From Corallium rubrum (lineage: Eukaryota > Cnidaria > Anthozoa > Scleralcyonacea > Coralliidae): a DNA stretch of 64,000 nt. The notes below the pieces were generated by a model. It was not told the DNA's origin, did no database searches, and saw only the letters and a program-made list of their open reading frames with translations. How positions within the stretch are numbered: position 1 is the first letter of the stretch; each line of letters begins with the position of its first letter. Below are positions 12,769 through 26,262 of the stretch, one piece after another. The stretch spans positions 118,501 through 182,500 of the forward strand of contig CAXIUP010000256.1 of the NCBI GenBank assembly GCA_964035015.1, written 5' to 3'. A program made the position numbers and the translations under genes.

Positions 12769-15700
12769 ATGTCCGAGACGACAAAGACATTCTGTGAGGT
12801 ATTTATTCCTTTTTTCTTTCTTTTATTTAAACTATATAACTAAAATGAAAAGTATACTCGAGGTGAATGTTAATGTTTGTTAATAATGTTTTAAGGCGAT
12901 TTGTTTATATATTTTATGTAAATTTGTATGGCCGTATGCGCAAATATTTCGCACTGTGAACACTCCAAATCGAGGGAAATCAAGCATGTTAAGGACCTAC
13001 AGGCGATCGCATTTCGACATGTAATTATGCAAATTCACTTTGAATTTGTAAACAAAGATTATCCGTCTGTAAATCGTTCTATATGGATGAAATACAGTGT
13101 AATGTATACAATTTATAGTACTCAACACTTCTCACGCATGTGGCCGTGGGGATATAACTATAAGCGGTTTAATAGGGCTGTTTTCTATAGGCACTGAAAC
13201 ACGTATTAATTAAGTATACCTTATTCATAAAGGCTGCCGATTTAAAGTTCTCTATAAACATATAGTAATTTTGAATTAAATTCAACACCAGCATGCTGTC
13301 TGAAATGGATTTTATGTCCACTTTATATTTTTTTATTGCCTATACAGGGGAGTGTCCTAATATAGTGGGATTTTGTGTTAGTATTTTGCACAAATTTGTT
13401 TTAAAAAATAATTTTGCATTCAAAATTGTGTAGAAAAACATGTTATACTCATCACACGAGTCAAGTGTGAAACAAAAAAGGTGAAACTGCTATGTTATTC
13501 ATGCATACTGTAGACCCGTGGGCTTATAGTAAAGGATGGTGCTTATATTTACAAAAGCCAAATAGCCATGTGCTAGTAGATTTGTGGGCTTATGTACAAG
13601 AGCTGGGGTTTTTTTTTGCGGGGCAGTGGTGGAAAGCATAGGGCAACTCCCCCACCTTTAAGGCAAAATGGCAAATACATATGATTTATGGGGAATTTCA
13701 ACCTGAAAAAATTTATAGTATATGACATGCACATAGCTATTTATGGTACAGTATATAACATGCACAAATATAGCTAATATTTATCAATTGAATATTTATC
13801 ATTTAGAAAGAGACTATTTATATTTCAAGCTCAGAATCTGAACCTTCCCCGAAAAAGGTATGACGGTATAATATTACCATACAGTATTATGGCATGGTTT
13901 AATCATTGTCATACTTGTCTCAAAATTATGTTTAAAATCTTGTTTGAACATTCCAATTATCTAAATTATCATGCATGGTAAGTAAATTCACTCAATTTAC
14001 TGAATAAGCAATATTACTGTAAACTTGGTTGGGTATCACAATAAAGAAGGCAATGTAAAAATAGCTTGCCAATAGAGACTCAACTTAATGGAGGGTTGAT
14101 GCCAAGCCCAGGGGGTATGCGACCCCCAAGCCGAGGTAACTGTGGCAACCCCACCACAGCCCACCTCCTGGCACCAGTCACACTGCCAAGCAGTGGAAAA
14201 TTATACTTACCCTGCCTACCTTTAGGTGTGGGTGGGTGGGTAGACAAAAACCCACGATCTCCGATGCGAGTAGTGCAAACACTGGTCAGACACTCCTTTG
14301 GCCATATAGCTTATCATTCTCTTATCAAATTGAACTCTGCCCTTTCAACTTCCTTTTACCAAATATGGTGCATTTGCAACCAATCACGCTGTGATCACAT
14401 TCTGATCACACTGGTGTGACTGTGATCCTACAACAGCTTAGTCAACACTGGCAGGACTGTAATGCAATACTCTCATTTTATCATGCATTTTATCAGTCAA
14501 GCTCAGACCACGCTGGCTAAACTGTATTAAGTCAGCTCATTGTCTTCTTTTTTACCTAGGCTAAATTTTCATTTAGCCATATATAATATGATATACTTTC
14601 TTGTTAGAATTCATGTACAAATATCACCAGAATTCAATGTTTTGTTTGTAAATGCAGGAGTATTTGCACAATCCTATAGTACCACTTAGAAATAACCTAA
14701 CAGTGCAGTCGAGGTTGTGGTTAAGTTAAACAAAGATAGAAATGGTACTAAACTTTAGTAAAGGACAATAAAATTGGCTAGTAACACAGAAAACACTCCA
14801 TATTTTTATTCATAGTGATTTAGAGACAGTTTTACTAACAGCTTACTGCTTTACACTTAAATACAAAGGATAATTATAAGCAGAGGATCAAAATAGGAAT
14901 AAATTATCCTATCAGATGTTTTTGTATGGTCCAACCCTTAGTCCAACCAATGGTGATAGTCACTGTTTTCATTTAAATATTCTAAATTTCCTTTAAAATG
15001 TTGGTGAACTTCTGTACAGCCAACATCCAGGATCTGACAAAAATGCAAGGTGAATCTCTAAGTCCCTGTGGGCACCCAGCAACTAATTATTGTTTTTGTT
15101 TATTTTGCATAGATTAAACATGAGCAAATTATTGATTTGGAATGCCTAATTGAAAATAGTGAACAAGCATCACAGCCTGTACAGTGCAAAACTGAGGTTG
15201 ACACAAATGGCCAAAGGTACATTATTACTGATTCATAGACTCAAATTAAATTAGAAGCATCAAATAATTAATACAGTAAATATGAAACCTTGTATTTTTG
15301 TAAAGTCCATAACTCCAGGCCCGTAACTAAAACATACATCAATTGATATTATTTTTGACCAAAATGCAGGAAAAAACCCATACCAGGAAACACGAAAATA
15401 CTTTCAGTAAATGTTTTCATGTGTTTAATATTTCAATTCTGCCTTTGGCAAATCTAGGTGTGGAGATTCTGTAAATGAAAACTACTGTAATCACATTTAT
15501 GATATAATTTACTATTTTGTCAATAACTTGTTTATCTCTTAGCCACAAAGCTCTTCAGATACAATTTCGTGCCAAACCTTTGGACTACTACCAAGGGAAC
15601 CGTGAAACATCTGTCCTTGAGAAATGTTCCGCACTATATTCACATTCCCTTGCAATGAACATCCTCCTGGATAAAGCAGTATGTTCCACCTATCCAACCT

Positions 15701-18700
15701 GTTCCAAAGTCCCCAAAGCATGCAGAAAAAACTGTGTCTTTTTTATGGATCTTACAAAGTTAAAATCACCCAAAGATCTTCTGGCAGATGATAATGGTAA
15801 GTGGAAGTGGGGAGGACAAGCTAAGACGCAGTACACAGTGGAAGAAAGTGCAGCAGGCATTGATATAACCTACTATGGTCGAAAGTCAAGTGGAAACACC
15901 CATTCTAATGCAAGTGGCAGTGACGAGCCCCATGATCTAGAAAATCGACAGCCAAAGAAAGGCATATTTGTGCTGAAAAGATCGTATTGGAAGCACAAAA
16001 CAGCAGATGGCAAAACGTCGTTTCGAAGATCGGTCACTTGTGTGGAACGAGAAGGTCAACAGCTCCCAGTAATCATTCTTCATTACTACTATGAAAATGA
16101 CGAAGAGGTTCCGTTGGTTATGTCTCCACACAAAAACAGGAAATATGGAACACAGTCACATACAAGAACACAGCACACCACGCTTAGAGAATTAGCTGCT
16201 TCGACAAAAACGCCTAAAGAAACTTTTACCAAAAGTTGGACAGAGAAAGAGGGAATAGTAGAAATCGACAGTTTCTCGGATGTGCCAAGGGACCAGAGGC
16301 AAGTTTACAACGCTCGGAAGAACATTCAAGGCGATAACAACTCAAGTAGCAGTGGGGATTCTGTTGTAGACCTTATCGCCATGGCAAAGGAACACGAATG
16401 TAGATCCGATGGTGGCATAATTAGGGACCTACGAATACACCCGGACTTGAGCTGTGTGGTTGCAAGCAATCAACAATTAGATGATCTCGTACGTTTCTGT
16501 ACTAGCCATGTCGATTGTACCGTTCTTGGAATAGATTCTACTTTTAACATTGGTAAATACGATGTTACATTTACAACATATAACAATTTGCTTCTTGAAA
16601 CTCGGGTACCTGATAATACTGGCAGACGACATTCCCCAGTTATGCTTGGGCCAGCCTACATACAACACCGCAAAGATTTTGATTCGTTTTACAACTTTGT
16701 CAGCAGTTTACGGCGATTAAGAAAAGAACTCGTTCATTTAATCGCTTTTGGAACAGATGGAGATGAAGCTCTTATCAACGCACTCATAGCCGCGTTTCCA
16801 GAAGCAACTGGTCTTCGCTGTTTCCTCCATTCTATCCGGAATCTGAAAATCAAGATATCCGAATTCAACTTGCAACCAATCCAAGCGCAGTTATTACTTG
16901 ATATATTTGGCAAGCAAGATGACAACGAAGTAGTTTGCGGCCTTCTCGACGCTTTTGACACCCAGGAATTCGACGGGAAACTTGCTGCCTTAAAGAGTAA
17001 ATGGGATCAACTCGAAGCGGCCCATTGTCGAAAGTCCTCTTTAGCTACGTCCTTCCATAGTTGGTTTTCGAAATACCACGTGCCTTACATGCGTGAATCC
17101 ATGATCTCTTCTGTTCGAGCTTGTGTTGGCCTCAAAGGAGAGCCTACCCCATGGTACACGACCAATAACAACGAGTGCATTAACAAAGTATTCAAGAATG
17201 ATGTTGCCACGAAGCTTTCAATTCCCCAATGTATTGAAAAAATAGAAGAGTTTCTCAAGTCACAGTCGTGTCAAGTCGAGCTTGCTATCACAGGTGAAGG
17301 TCTCTACCGTTTCCGCGGAAGCTACCGGGATTTAGAGGTTACGAAAGAAGAATGGCTTAAGAAATCCAAAGAAGAAAAGAAAAAGCACGTTGCTAAAGTG
17401 CTTGGATGTCAAGTTAGGCCTGTTGCTAACATCCAAAATAATGCGCCTATGGAATTAGGTAGTAGTCACCACGATGTCGGGGAGCTTGGTCAAGACAGCA
17501 ACTTGTCAACACCTATCCACAGAGCCAGAAAAATTTCTGTTTCCCATTCAGAATCGGGGCTTTCTGTCGATATTCCACCTCACTCATTAGCTACTATGTG
17601 GAAGAAAGCGGAAACAATCATAAATTCTGAGCGTGCGATATGTAAGGTGGTTGGAAAATTCCATGATGATGACCACGCAAGACAAGTTGCGAGCGAGTCA
17701 AATCCTCGTCTGCCTCATTTTGTGTACCAGCACAACACTGGAAAGGTTGTTTGCGATGACTGGCCTCTGTACAAGGCATTTAAGATTTGCCAGCACTCCG
17801 TAGCGGCGGCCGAGTCACGTGGATCATTGGCCCAATTTCTCAAGTGGAGAAAGTCGTTGTCAAAAGGACAGAATTCGGCTGAAACTCTAAGCAGATCTTC
17901 CCTGCCCATGGCTACAACAGGGAAGAAAAAGAACGACAGGAGAAGGTTGCCTAAGAAGAAAGCCAGCACTACCACCACCCGGAATTTCGTTGATCCATTG
18001 GACCACGAGCTTACTGTCTCCGAAGAACCGTTGTCTTCCTCTGATGCGATGGCACAAATGTCCAGTGCTGTTGGCGATAATCCAGAAATCCAGATTTCGT
18101 CGGGTGCAATCCAGAATAATGTTCAGGCGCAGGTACTGTGCAGTATATCAAGGGACATACATGGGTGTCCCAAATAACTTTTGTAATGTGCAATTGAAAA
18201 TGCAAAAAAATTCTCATAAAATTACCTGAAAAACTTAAAAAACTCAGCAAATCTTTTTATTGTGGTCAAAAGAGTGGATTTACAGAATTCAATTTTTTTT
18301 AACAAATATCAATATTTGTTAATCTTAAAATTTGAGACATGTAGGTAATTCAGTTGTGGTATGTTTTAGCATACAGTGTATAGCTTCTTTACATCCACTA
18401 TTGTAAAACCGTTAATTTTTTAGCTTTTGCTAATTGGCATAAAGCAACTTTGTTTTCTTTCCTAACCGAGTATAAGCTTGATTACAATTCCCTTCGTGGA
18501 TGACTCATAACGAAAAGCAATCGTTTTTGAAATATATTTTATACTATTTCCGTTGATTTTGAATACAGGTCATGCAACTTCAAATGTTTGTTTCTCGGCT
18601 AGAATTTCATGAAAATCTACGAATAAAAACTGTTTTATTGGGACACCAGGACCTGACATTAGCTAATCTTTTAGTGCGTTGCATGTTTGTGTGTTGCTGC

Positions 18701-19848
18701 ATTACATTTTTACTATGTGTACACTACATTACATTTTAATAGCCGTGGTTATCCCCAGCAGCCCAATCCTCCAGTCAACACCAAGCAACCTTTCAATCTC
18801 AGGTAAACATTGGTGAACGTTAACTGTTTATTGCGTATACTGAAAATGTAGTAATCGTTATCACCCTCATTACTGTCATTCTTATAGCATACTCAACTAC
18901 TTGGCTCAGCTCAATCCCCTACAATAAACCAGCATAATCTTTCTGGAAGTGCGATTAGTACACAATTCAGCCAAGCAGCGGTTTACTCACAGGTATACAA
19001 CTGAAATATATGCATCATGCTGTAAATAAGATTTCGCAAAAAATTGACCTGAACTAAATTGACCTGAACTAAATTGACGAACACAACAGTCTAACAGCAT
19101 TATTCATGCAACATTGTATTTAAGTGTTCTATATTTTTTTAGATTCAACGACCATTTTCAGTTCAACCACTTCTTGCTAACCTTCGTTACCATCCTGCTG
19201 GTATGATTAACGCAGGGAATACCCAACAACAGCATGCAACTTCTAGTTCACAGGTAATTATATATCCTGATAAGCAAACAGATATTTATATTGGTAAAAT
19301 TAGAATGCTACCATGTACACTTTTCCAACATCATTAGATCATTAAGTGTATTTTGACGATCATCATTCATGTTCTTTTTTGACATGCACTTTTCTTACAT
19401 TCAGTTTCAGAGAATAATGCCAACGGGTCCAGTATCGCAACCACCAGTACCTAGTCAGTTGCCTAATCATCAACAGTGCAGTCCTTCAACTAGCAAACAA
19501 TGGCATTCGGGTAACTCCCCGTATCGGTACGAACTAGTAACCCTTAATAATAGGGTAAAAAAATGCTACGGTTGTGCTCAGAATTTTGCGGAGTGCTACA
19601 GAGAAGCGCCGAAGAATGTTGTTGTAAGGCACTACGACAAGCGTGTCAAGGGGAAAGACCAACAAGGGAATCTGGTCTACACCGAAGGCTTCCAGGCTGC
19701 TTACTACCACCTTAATCCCAGTCACATATTAATGAAAAATTCTATGTTCGATGGACGAGTTATGGTGGCAAGAGAATTGTGGGAGAGTTTCTCGGAAGAG
19801 ACCAAAGTAAATATTCAGTCTTCGGGATTACATGTGCAATTCATGTAA
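12769..19848 (+). CDS. MULE-type transposase with SWIM-like finger, eight exons, 1164 aa
   Basis: Transposase of the surrounding element, expected to bind its termini and cut and join DNA. Exons: 12769-12798, 13807-13857, 15113-15216, 15543-18132, 18743-18802, 18888-18992, 19143-19253, 19405-19848. Phases agree and total 3495 nt, 1165 codons. Candidate catalytic residues are D393 (GIDSTFNIG), D467 (FGTDGDEAL, followed by LRCFLHS) and E606 (NNNECINKV). A SWIM-like motif (KVVCDDWPLYKAFKICQH) lies near residue 800 but lacks the first C-x-C cysteine pair. After a basic tract (about 855-875) come Gln/Ser-rich segments from three short exons (60, 105, 111 bp), each phase 0 and ending CAG|GT. The C-terminus has a cysteine motif CYGCAQNFAEC. 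Exon 1 encodes only MSETTKTFCE; exon 2 carries a SIM-like IYISSSESE. No stop or frameshift seen. Confidence 0.88.
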
Positions 19849-19877
19849 ATAAAGTACTATTGCCTTATACATTAATT

Positions 19878-19972
19878 GTGTTATGTTATGTTATGTTATG
19901 TTATGTTATGTTATGTTATGTTATGTTATGTTATGTTATGTTATGTTATGTTATGTTATGTTATCTTATGGT
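19878..19972. repeat. Pentanucleotide microsatellite (TTATG)n
   Basis: About 18 uninterrupted TTATG units, shortly after the stop codon of the MULE transposase, ending with a TTATC variant. Confidence 0.97.
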
Positions 19973-20404
19973 ATAATTATGGGGTTTACTATGTTTGGGA
20001 AATTTAGAGAACTTTATGGTATCTAAATAGTCTGTAACTTTCACTTGTTTTCATACTAATTAATAGATGCCTTGCGTATTCCTGCCAGGCAACGTAGATG
20101 AATTGCATTGTTTCCCAACAAGCAGGTTTTTGAAAGCCCCGAAAAAATTAGTTACTGTGAAACGTATTGTGGAATCACAAGGCACAATCAAGAACACAAT
20201 TCATTGTACAGTATGATCGGAATTCGACCGCTAGAAAAATGTGAACAAAACATCACCATGCAACTCATGTAATTATCGTATAAATAACGATCGTGACTAT
20301 CAATATTTACTATGAATATGCACCACATGTATGTATGGGTAAAGAAGAATATTTTTTTCTGATTTTTTTCGTTGTGGTTGGCTTAAATACATAAATCGGT
20401 ATTC

Positions 20405-22217
20405 AATAGACCTTTTCGATAATTACGTCATGTCACGCTTCATGAAAACGAGGCTCCCAGGCCAAAGTTTCACAATTTTGATTATCATAGTAATCCCGTC
20501 ATATCTGTTTATGGAAGAAGATGGCTAATAACGTCCAAACTATATAAGGTAGAAATACATCGTGTACGTATGTTGTTAGGCATTTCATAAGCTTTCATTT
20601 GATGTATATTTTAAGTTTCTGTGTTGTGTGTAACTTTTTAAAATGTCCCAAATGTTCGCATATCATGTTTATTACTTGACGAGCAATGGTGGATTTCCCA
20701 CAACTGTTGTAGAATTTCGAATACCGTTTTTAAAATATTTAACATACAACTTTGAAATGTATATCAAACAGAAGATACTGTAAAATGCTATTTGTGGTAG
20801 AACTTTCAAGTTTCTAGCTTAAGGGGAAGTATTTTAAAAATGAGAAAAATTAATGTTATCTTGGTCTGATGGATGAATTGTTAAGTTTGTTTTGTTTACA
20901 ACTCAGACCAAGATAATAGTACGTTTTCCCATCAGTTTTAAAATACTTTCTCTTAAACTAAAAACTTGAAAGTTGTACCACAAATAGCATTTTACAGTAT
21001 CTTCTGTTTGATATATGTTTCAAAGTTGTGCGTTATGTATTTTAAAAACAATATCCGAAATCCTACAACAGTTGTGGGACTTCATTATTAATACTTGACG
21101 GGCAATGGTGCGAACATTTTGGACATTTTAAAAATTACACACGTCACAGAAACTTATAATATACATCAAATGAAAGCTTACGAAATGCCTAACAACATAC
21201 GTACACGATGTGTTTCTACCATATATAGTTTGGACGTTATTAGCCATCTTCTTCCATAAACAAATACGGCAGGTTACTACGATAATCAAAATTGTGAAAC
21301 TTTGGCCTGGGAGCCTCGTTTTCATGCAGCGTGACGTAGATAGATAGATAGATAGATAATCTTTATTTATCCACGGTCAATTCATCAGCTATACAAAAAA
21401 TACTACAATACATACTACAACTATATATATTTACATGTTTATAAAATTAAAATTATTATAAGAGCTGCTTTCCACGAATGCCGTGCCTCAAAGTACTTTT
21501 TTGACTGCGCGTTTGAATCTCCCTAGGGATTCTATTTGTCTTACGTCATAAGGAAGACTGTTCCAAAGAATGGCGCCACTATAGCTAAAGCTATTTTTGT
21601 AATAATTTGTGCGCGGTAATGGAACATTGACCTTATTTTCTGAGTTCCTAAGGTTATATGTAGATATTTTATTTTCGAATGTGGAACATAGATATTCTGG
21701 GGCCAACCCATGTAGTGACTTATAAACCATTATGGCTCTTTGAATTTGTTGCTGGCGAATTAGATTTTTCCATCCTAGGATTTCAAATAGATCACCAGCA
21801 TCAGCATCATAATTTGAAAAAGTCAAAACACGGGCTGCTCTGTTTTGTAATTTTTGTATCTTATCCTGTAAGGTTGTCCCACAGTTCCCCCAAACAATAT
21901 TGCAGTAATCAAAGTGCGGTTGAATTAAAGCTTGATATATGAGATGCAAGGTCGCCTGAGGGACAAGGTGCCTAATTCGTTTCATGGCCCCAATCCCAGA
22001 GGCGATCTTCTTTGTTAATTTCTCTACGTAGCTACTCCAATTGAGTTTGTCATCGATAATTACTCCAAGTGATTTTGTAGTAGCTACCTTGCTTACTTCA
22101 GCACCATTGATTGCAATTGCTGGGGAATCTGTGAGAGTATTTAACCTCTGCCGTGATCCAATAAGCATGTATTCAGTTTTGGTCATATTTAGAGTTTAAT
22201 TATCGAAAAGGTCTATT
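20405..22217. mobile_element. Fold-back (long inverted repeat) element split by a LINE fragment
   Basis: AATAGACCTTTTCGATAATTA at 20405 is mirrored by TAATTATCGAAAAGGTCTATT ending at 22217. The arms are about 450 bp (for example TTTGGCCTGGGAGCCTCG on the right against CGAGGCTCCCAGGCCAAA on the left, and the ACCAAGATAA words around the centre near 20880). The right arm is interrupted at GTGACGTA|AATTATCG by the LINE fragment at 21339-22197. The whole sits inside the MULE transposon. Confidence 0.85.
21339..22197 (-). pseudogene. 5'-truncated non-LTR retrotransposon, reverse-transcriptase C-terminal part
   Basis: Reverse-strand frame of about 232 residues from MTKTEYMLIGSRQRL to the end of the RT-linked region, with the typical words LGVIIDDKLNW, FDYCNIVWGN and LQNRAARVLT. 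It lacks the catalytic RT core. The 3' tail is a (GATA)n-type repeat at 21339-21358, typical of LINEs that end in short tandem repeats. The 5' truncation at 22197 abuts the fold-back arm directly, and the pair of junctions marks the insertion into the older element. Closest by character to the jockey/CR1/L2 group; exact clade not determinable by eye. Confidence 0.85.
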
Positions 22218-22454
22218 TGTTTATTGCGCTTTCTGGCCCAGTGTTTTACGCCTATATAGGGCCCGACCCGGGCTTGTCTTATGCCAATATGTAAATTTCG
22301 CGATTTTTCCGAGGATATACTTTCGCGATTTTGATCAGAAAAGTAAAAAAAGGGCTTAAAACGGCATAAAAAGGCTAAGGATTTTATTCACGAGGCTTCA
22401 ATTCAGCGATATTTTTTTTTCAAATTAAAGACGCGCGAAATTATCTTAAGTACG

Positions 22455-22978
22455 TAGCCCACTATTCGACATATACGCAGCTATTGGTTAACTATTTGCG
22501 ACTATTCATCGACTATTCCCACTATTGGTTGACTATTCGCACTATAGGTGGGGACACACTGCGAATTCGACCTTGTCCCCAGGGCTTTCTTGGGCCACAC
22601 GTGGGAAGAAAAAGCCATGGCAAAGGCTGGAATCACGTGGGAAAGTATTCCAATGTATTTGGAAAGTTTTCCCGCCAGTTTGACCCCTGTGTAATTGTTA
22701 CCAGTCTCTTTCCCGCGTATTTTATATTTTTAGCCAATAATTGCAGTTTTAACAACTTAAATTAATTAAACGCTATTCGTCGACTATTCGCACTATTCGT
22801 CGACTATTCGCCGACTATTCGTCGACTATTCGTCGACTATTCGCACTATTCGTCGACTATTCGCACTATTCGCCGACTATTCGCACTATTCTCCGACTAT
22901 TCGCACTATTCGCCGACTATTCGCACTATTCGCCGACTATTCGCACTATTCGCAACTATTCTCCTTTTATCAATTACC
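22455..22978 (-). repeat. Right terminal inverted repeat of the MULE, expanded and interrupted
   Basis: Blocks of CGACTATTCG and CGCACTATTCG words at about 22455-22555 and 22770-22965, then the outer 18 bp. Between them about 210 bp of unrelated sequence with GGGACACACTGCGAATTCG and CACGTGGGAA words has entered the array. Confidence 0.85.
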
Positions 22979-22990
22979 GTTTGTTTGCTA

Positions 22991-23188
22991 TGTAAATGTC
23001 CGGGATTTACTTCACACATGTATAATGGCTTATCAAAGAATGCTCATATTCTTGTGTTCATTAAATAAAAAGGCCCAAAATGTAGATAAGGCAATACGTG
23101 TCAGACTTTGCATTTGCAAACGAACATGGTACACAAACATTTCCTATGAGTTATATAAAAGTCTGACGTAAATTCCGGGCATTTACAT
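22991..23188. mobile_element. Short MITE-like element, about 20-bp inverted ends
   Basis: TGTAAATGTCCGGGATTTAC at 22991 against GTAAATTCCGGGCATTTACA ending near 23187 (two mismatches). No coding capacity. It begins 3 bp after the MULE target duplication. Confidence 0.6.
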
Positions 23189-26100
23189 TCTGCACCATAT
23201 ACTACAATGACAAATTTTGAGGTCAGTGCACTCTAATGTACAAAAAGTGAGAGTGAATGAGTAGTAATAAATACTCATTATTCAATACCAGTAAGAAGTT
23301 TGCCTAGTGATTTATCACATGTTTTTAAATTATTCAGTTCCTCCTGAGTAATCGAGTCGTGTACATTGATTTTAGCGGGTGGCGCTAAATTAATCCAATG
23401 TGGGATTCTTTGCATGCAACCAAATTTGGGGCAATAGTAAAATGTTGTTTCTACCACTAAGTTTTGTTCGTATGGCACATATAACCCAGTTACACTGATA
23501 CATAAATCCCCATCTGACTGTTCCTCTCGGCAACTGCGACAACGAGGAGTTGGACCTCTTTTTTTTCTTTCTTCTTCAAGATCCATATTTTTGGCTTACC
23601 ATTCCTGTTGTCATTCATAAGAAGACTTTTTACAATGTCTTGTCTGCTTCTCTTTTTTTTCTCAGGAACATATTTGAAATTTTCCGGAACCTGAGCAGGA
23701 GTATTGGACAGGATTTCAGAGGATTCTGCTTCTGTTAAAAACACTTGCTGCAAAAGTTCACTCTCCTCCGGAACCTTACAAATGTTCAGAAGCACCCAAA
23801 TTATGTGTTTGCATATTTCTTTCTCCGCATTCTTTGAAAAGTCCAGGCATTGGCAGAAATGTTTCCTACCAATGCTTACTCTGTAGATTGAGGAGGTTTT
23901 TGTAACTAGGGTGAAACATTTCATCCCGTCAGCGGTAGACGTATCTTTCACTGTAATCTTGCCCCTTTCTTCCTTCGCCTTTCGCAATCTGCCTAAAAAT
24001 ATTTTACTACGCGTCGGCCTATACCGACCGTTCCTTTCTCCCTCTGATCGACGAGGTCCGCTTTTCACGCTTGCGTTGTGTCTGTCGTGAGGATTTGAAA
24101 CCTCTCTTTGACTCTCGTGCTCCCTTACAATGTCACTATCAGTGAGATCTTCCCCAAGAAGTTCTTGTCCTAGAATATGTGCTCTATTTATCTGATATGC
24201 ACAGTTTTCTGTCTGTTGAGCCTGAATCGAGGGGCCATTTCCACCATCACCAGAACCATGCTGGAATTTTTACGCATTGGCCACATCCAACAGTGAAAGA
24301 TTTTCTCTGTCTCTTTTGACCCAACTGGCATGTATTGTTTCTGCCATATTCATTTTTGATCCACCTTGCTCACTTTGAAATGCAGGGAAAATAAAAGCTC
24401 TTCGTTTATCCCACCATTCAACCCACGACTTTAAATAACTAAGTTTATCGTCATCAGCAATAAAATTGAACAGATCCTCTTTCGCTGCTTCATAACCGGT
24501 TGTACTTTCAGCTTTAATCAAAGCCTGACAAAGTTTCTTGAACTGAGATCGTAAATCCTCATCCAGTTTACGGGCTTGTCTGTTACGACAGTCTTTAAAA
24601 TGGAATTCGCACGTTTTTACACGATCCGCCACTGCTGTACCATACACCTTTTTAAGTCCTTCAATATTCGAACCAGCCATGTCGGTGATCCAGCCGCGCG
24701 GATTGAATACGTATGTCACATCGCCACTTTCTTTTTTTAGCACTTCGTTAAACGTGCTCCAGAAGAGAGAAACAGTAGACGTATTTTCAGCGCTACATTC
24801 CATTATTGCTAACGGAATAAGCTTTCGCAACAACGGGTGGTAAACGCTCGCTGTAAGCGTGACAAAACCTTTGCACCGTTTAACCTTACCATCAAAGTAA
24901 CAAAATTCTTTGCTCAATAAATGTTCTCCTGTCTGGTTCATGTCTAATGCCATTTTTAATTTAAGTTTACTTGTTTTGAAAACGTACGATTGTCCAATTG
25001 TTTTGTCAGCATTATATTTTACTTTGTACACATAATAAGGGTCACGTACATCAGCATACTCTTTGAAATGAGCCACAGATTCAAAGTCATGCCCATGGGG
25101 TTCACTTTTCTTTTTGATTTCCTGTTTCTTGTTCGAAATCCACTTCTTATCAGAAACTGAAGCAGCAGCCTTTTCAACCTCTGACCAATCGCACCGTTGT
25201 CTCATTTTCGATAAAATAACACTGCTTTGTATCTGCGAGGGTGTTGCGTCCGGATTTTCACTGATCATCCGCTGGACATCCTTTTCTGCTCGTTCGGTTA
25301 TTGGCGTAAACAGGCAAGTGTGTTGCCCGCAATGATACACAAAGGTTTTCCCCCGCCGTTGTGTAATGTACTTCCTTCCAGGGCAGGAAACAAATTCGCC
25401 AGTTTCTCCGCACGCTTTGTAGGCATTTGTTTTTGTGTTGAACTGCTTCTTGTTAATCACTCCATATTCTTTAAAGAAACTGCAGTGCTCGTTTTTACAC
25501 CGACGTGATCCCCGACAGTTAGAAAATCGTACTTTCTCAAAACCTTTCCACTGACTTTGCGAATCTTTTTGCCAGTGTCTACCATCTCGCAGTGCTGATT
25601 TATGTTCATCCGATCTGCAGTTTATTTCATAACACTTTAACCCGTCAATGTCTTCAGGTAAACCATTTACTTTAATTATCGGAATATCTTCCCATAGAGA
25701 TGGTCCAACTTTTCTTTGTATCTTTTTTGAAGGCTCTACATCACTTTCATCAACACTTGAGCTACTTGAAAGAAGTCCTCTCCTACACATATGCAAAATC
25801 AAACTTAATGTAAAATAAACTTAATTCTCCATACGCAGTAACTCTATAATTAATGCTACTCATTTATAAGCTATTTATTGATAGAAAGCTTGTAACAAAT
25901 TATACAGATACAGTACTTCAGTAGCCGATTACTCAAAACGGTTCTAATATCAGATACCTATGTTCTTACCAAATATCAACTAACAAAAGGGCTTGTATTA
26001 ATTTTAACTTGTTCAACAGTTTAACATTAATCGACCTGAATGTCATTTGCTAATTCGTACTAAATCAACTTTTCCCTGCATTTTACATGTATATGAAACG

Positions 26101-26262
26101 AAATAGAACACCGACTCAGTTAACTCGAACACTCACTTACTCGAACCGGCAATTTTTCCCTTCCCTTAGGAGTTTGAGTTAACCGGGTACTCAGTACTGC
26201 AATTAGCAACTGTTTGACCTTAATACTTATTCATTGATGAATTTAGATTTATTCACAGACAA

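Larger units (their letters stand above)
12564..22978 (+). mobile_element. Complete Mutator-like (MULE) DNA transposon, 10.4 kb
   Basis: The 9-bp word GTTTGTTTG lies immediately outside both ends (12555-12563 and 22979-22987), the duplication length expected of Mutator-like transposons. The ends are inverted: GGTAATTGATAAAAGGAG at 12564 mirrors CTCCTTTTATCAATTACC at 22961-22978, followed inward on both sides by GAATAGTTGCGAATAGT and a degenerate minisatellite. The transposase gene starts about 50 bp inside the left terminal repeat. A fold-back element with an embedded LINE fragment (20405-22217) inserted later between the gene and the right terminus. Apart from that the element appears structurally whole. 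Confidence 0.9.

Noticed and set aside
14205-14220. U1 snRNA-like ATACTTACC
   Set aside because: Similarity ends after nine bases; none of the remaining U1 sequence follows.
14066-14419. Plus-strand frame of 117 residues
   Set aside because: Lies within an intron of the MULE transposase, no homology, biased composition.
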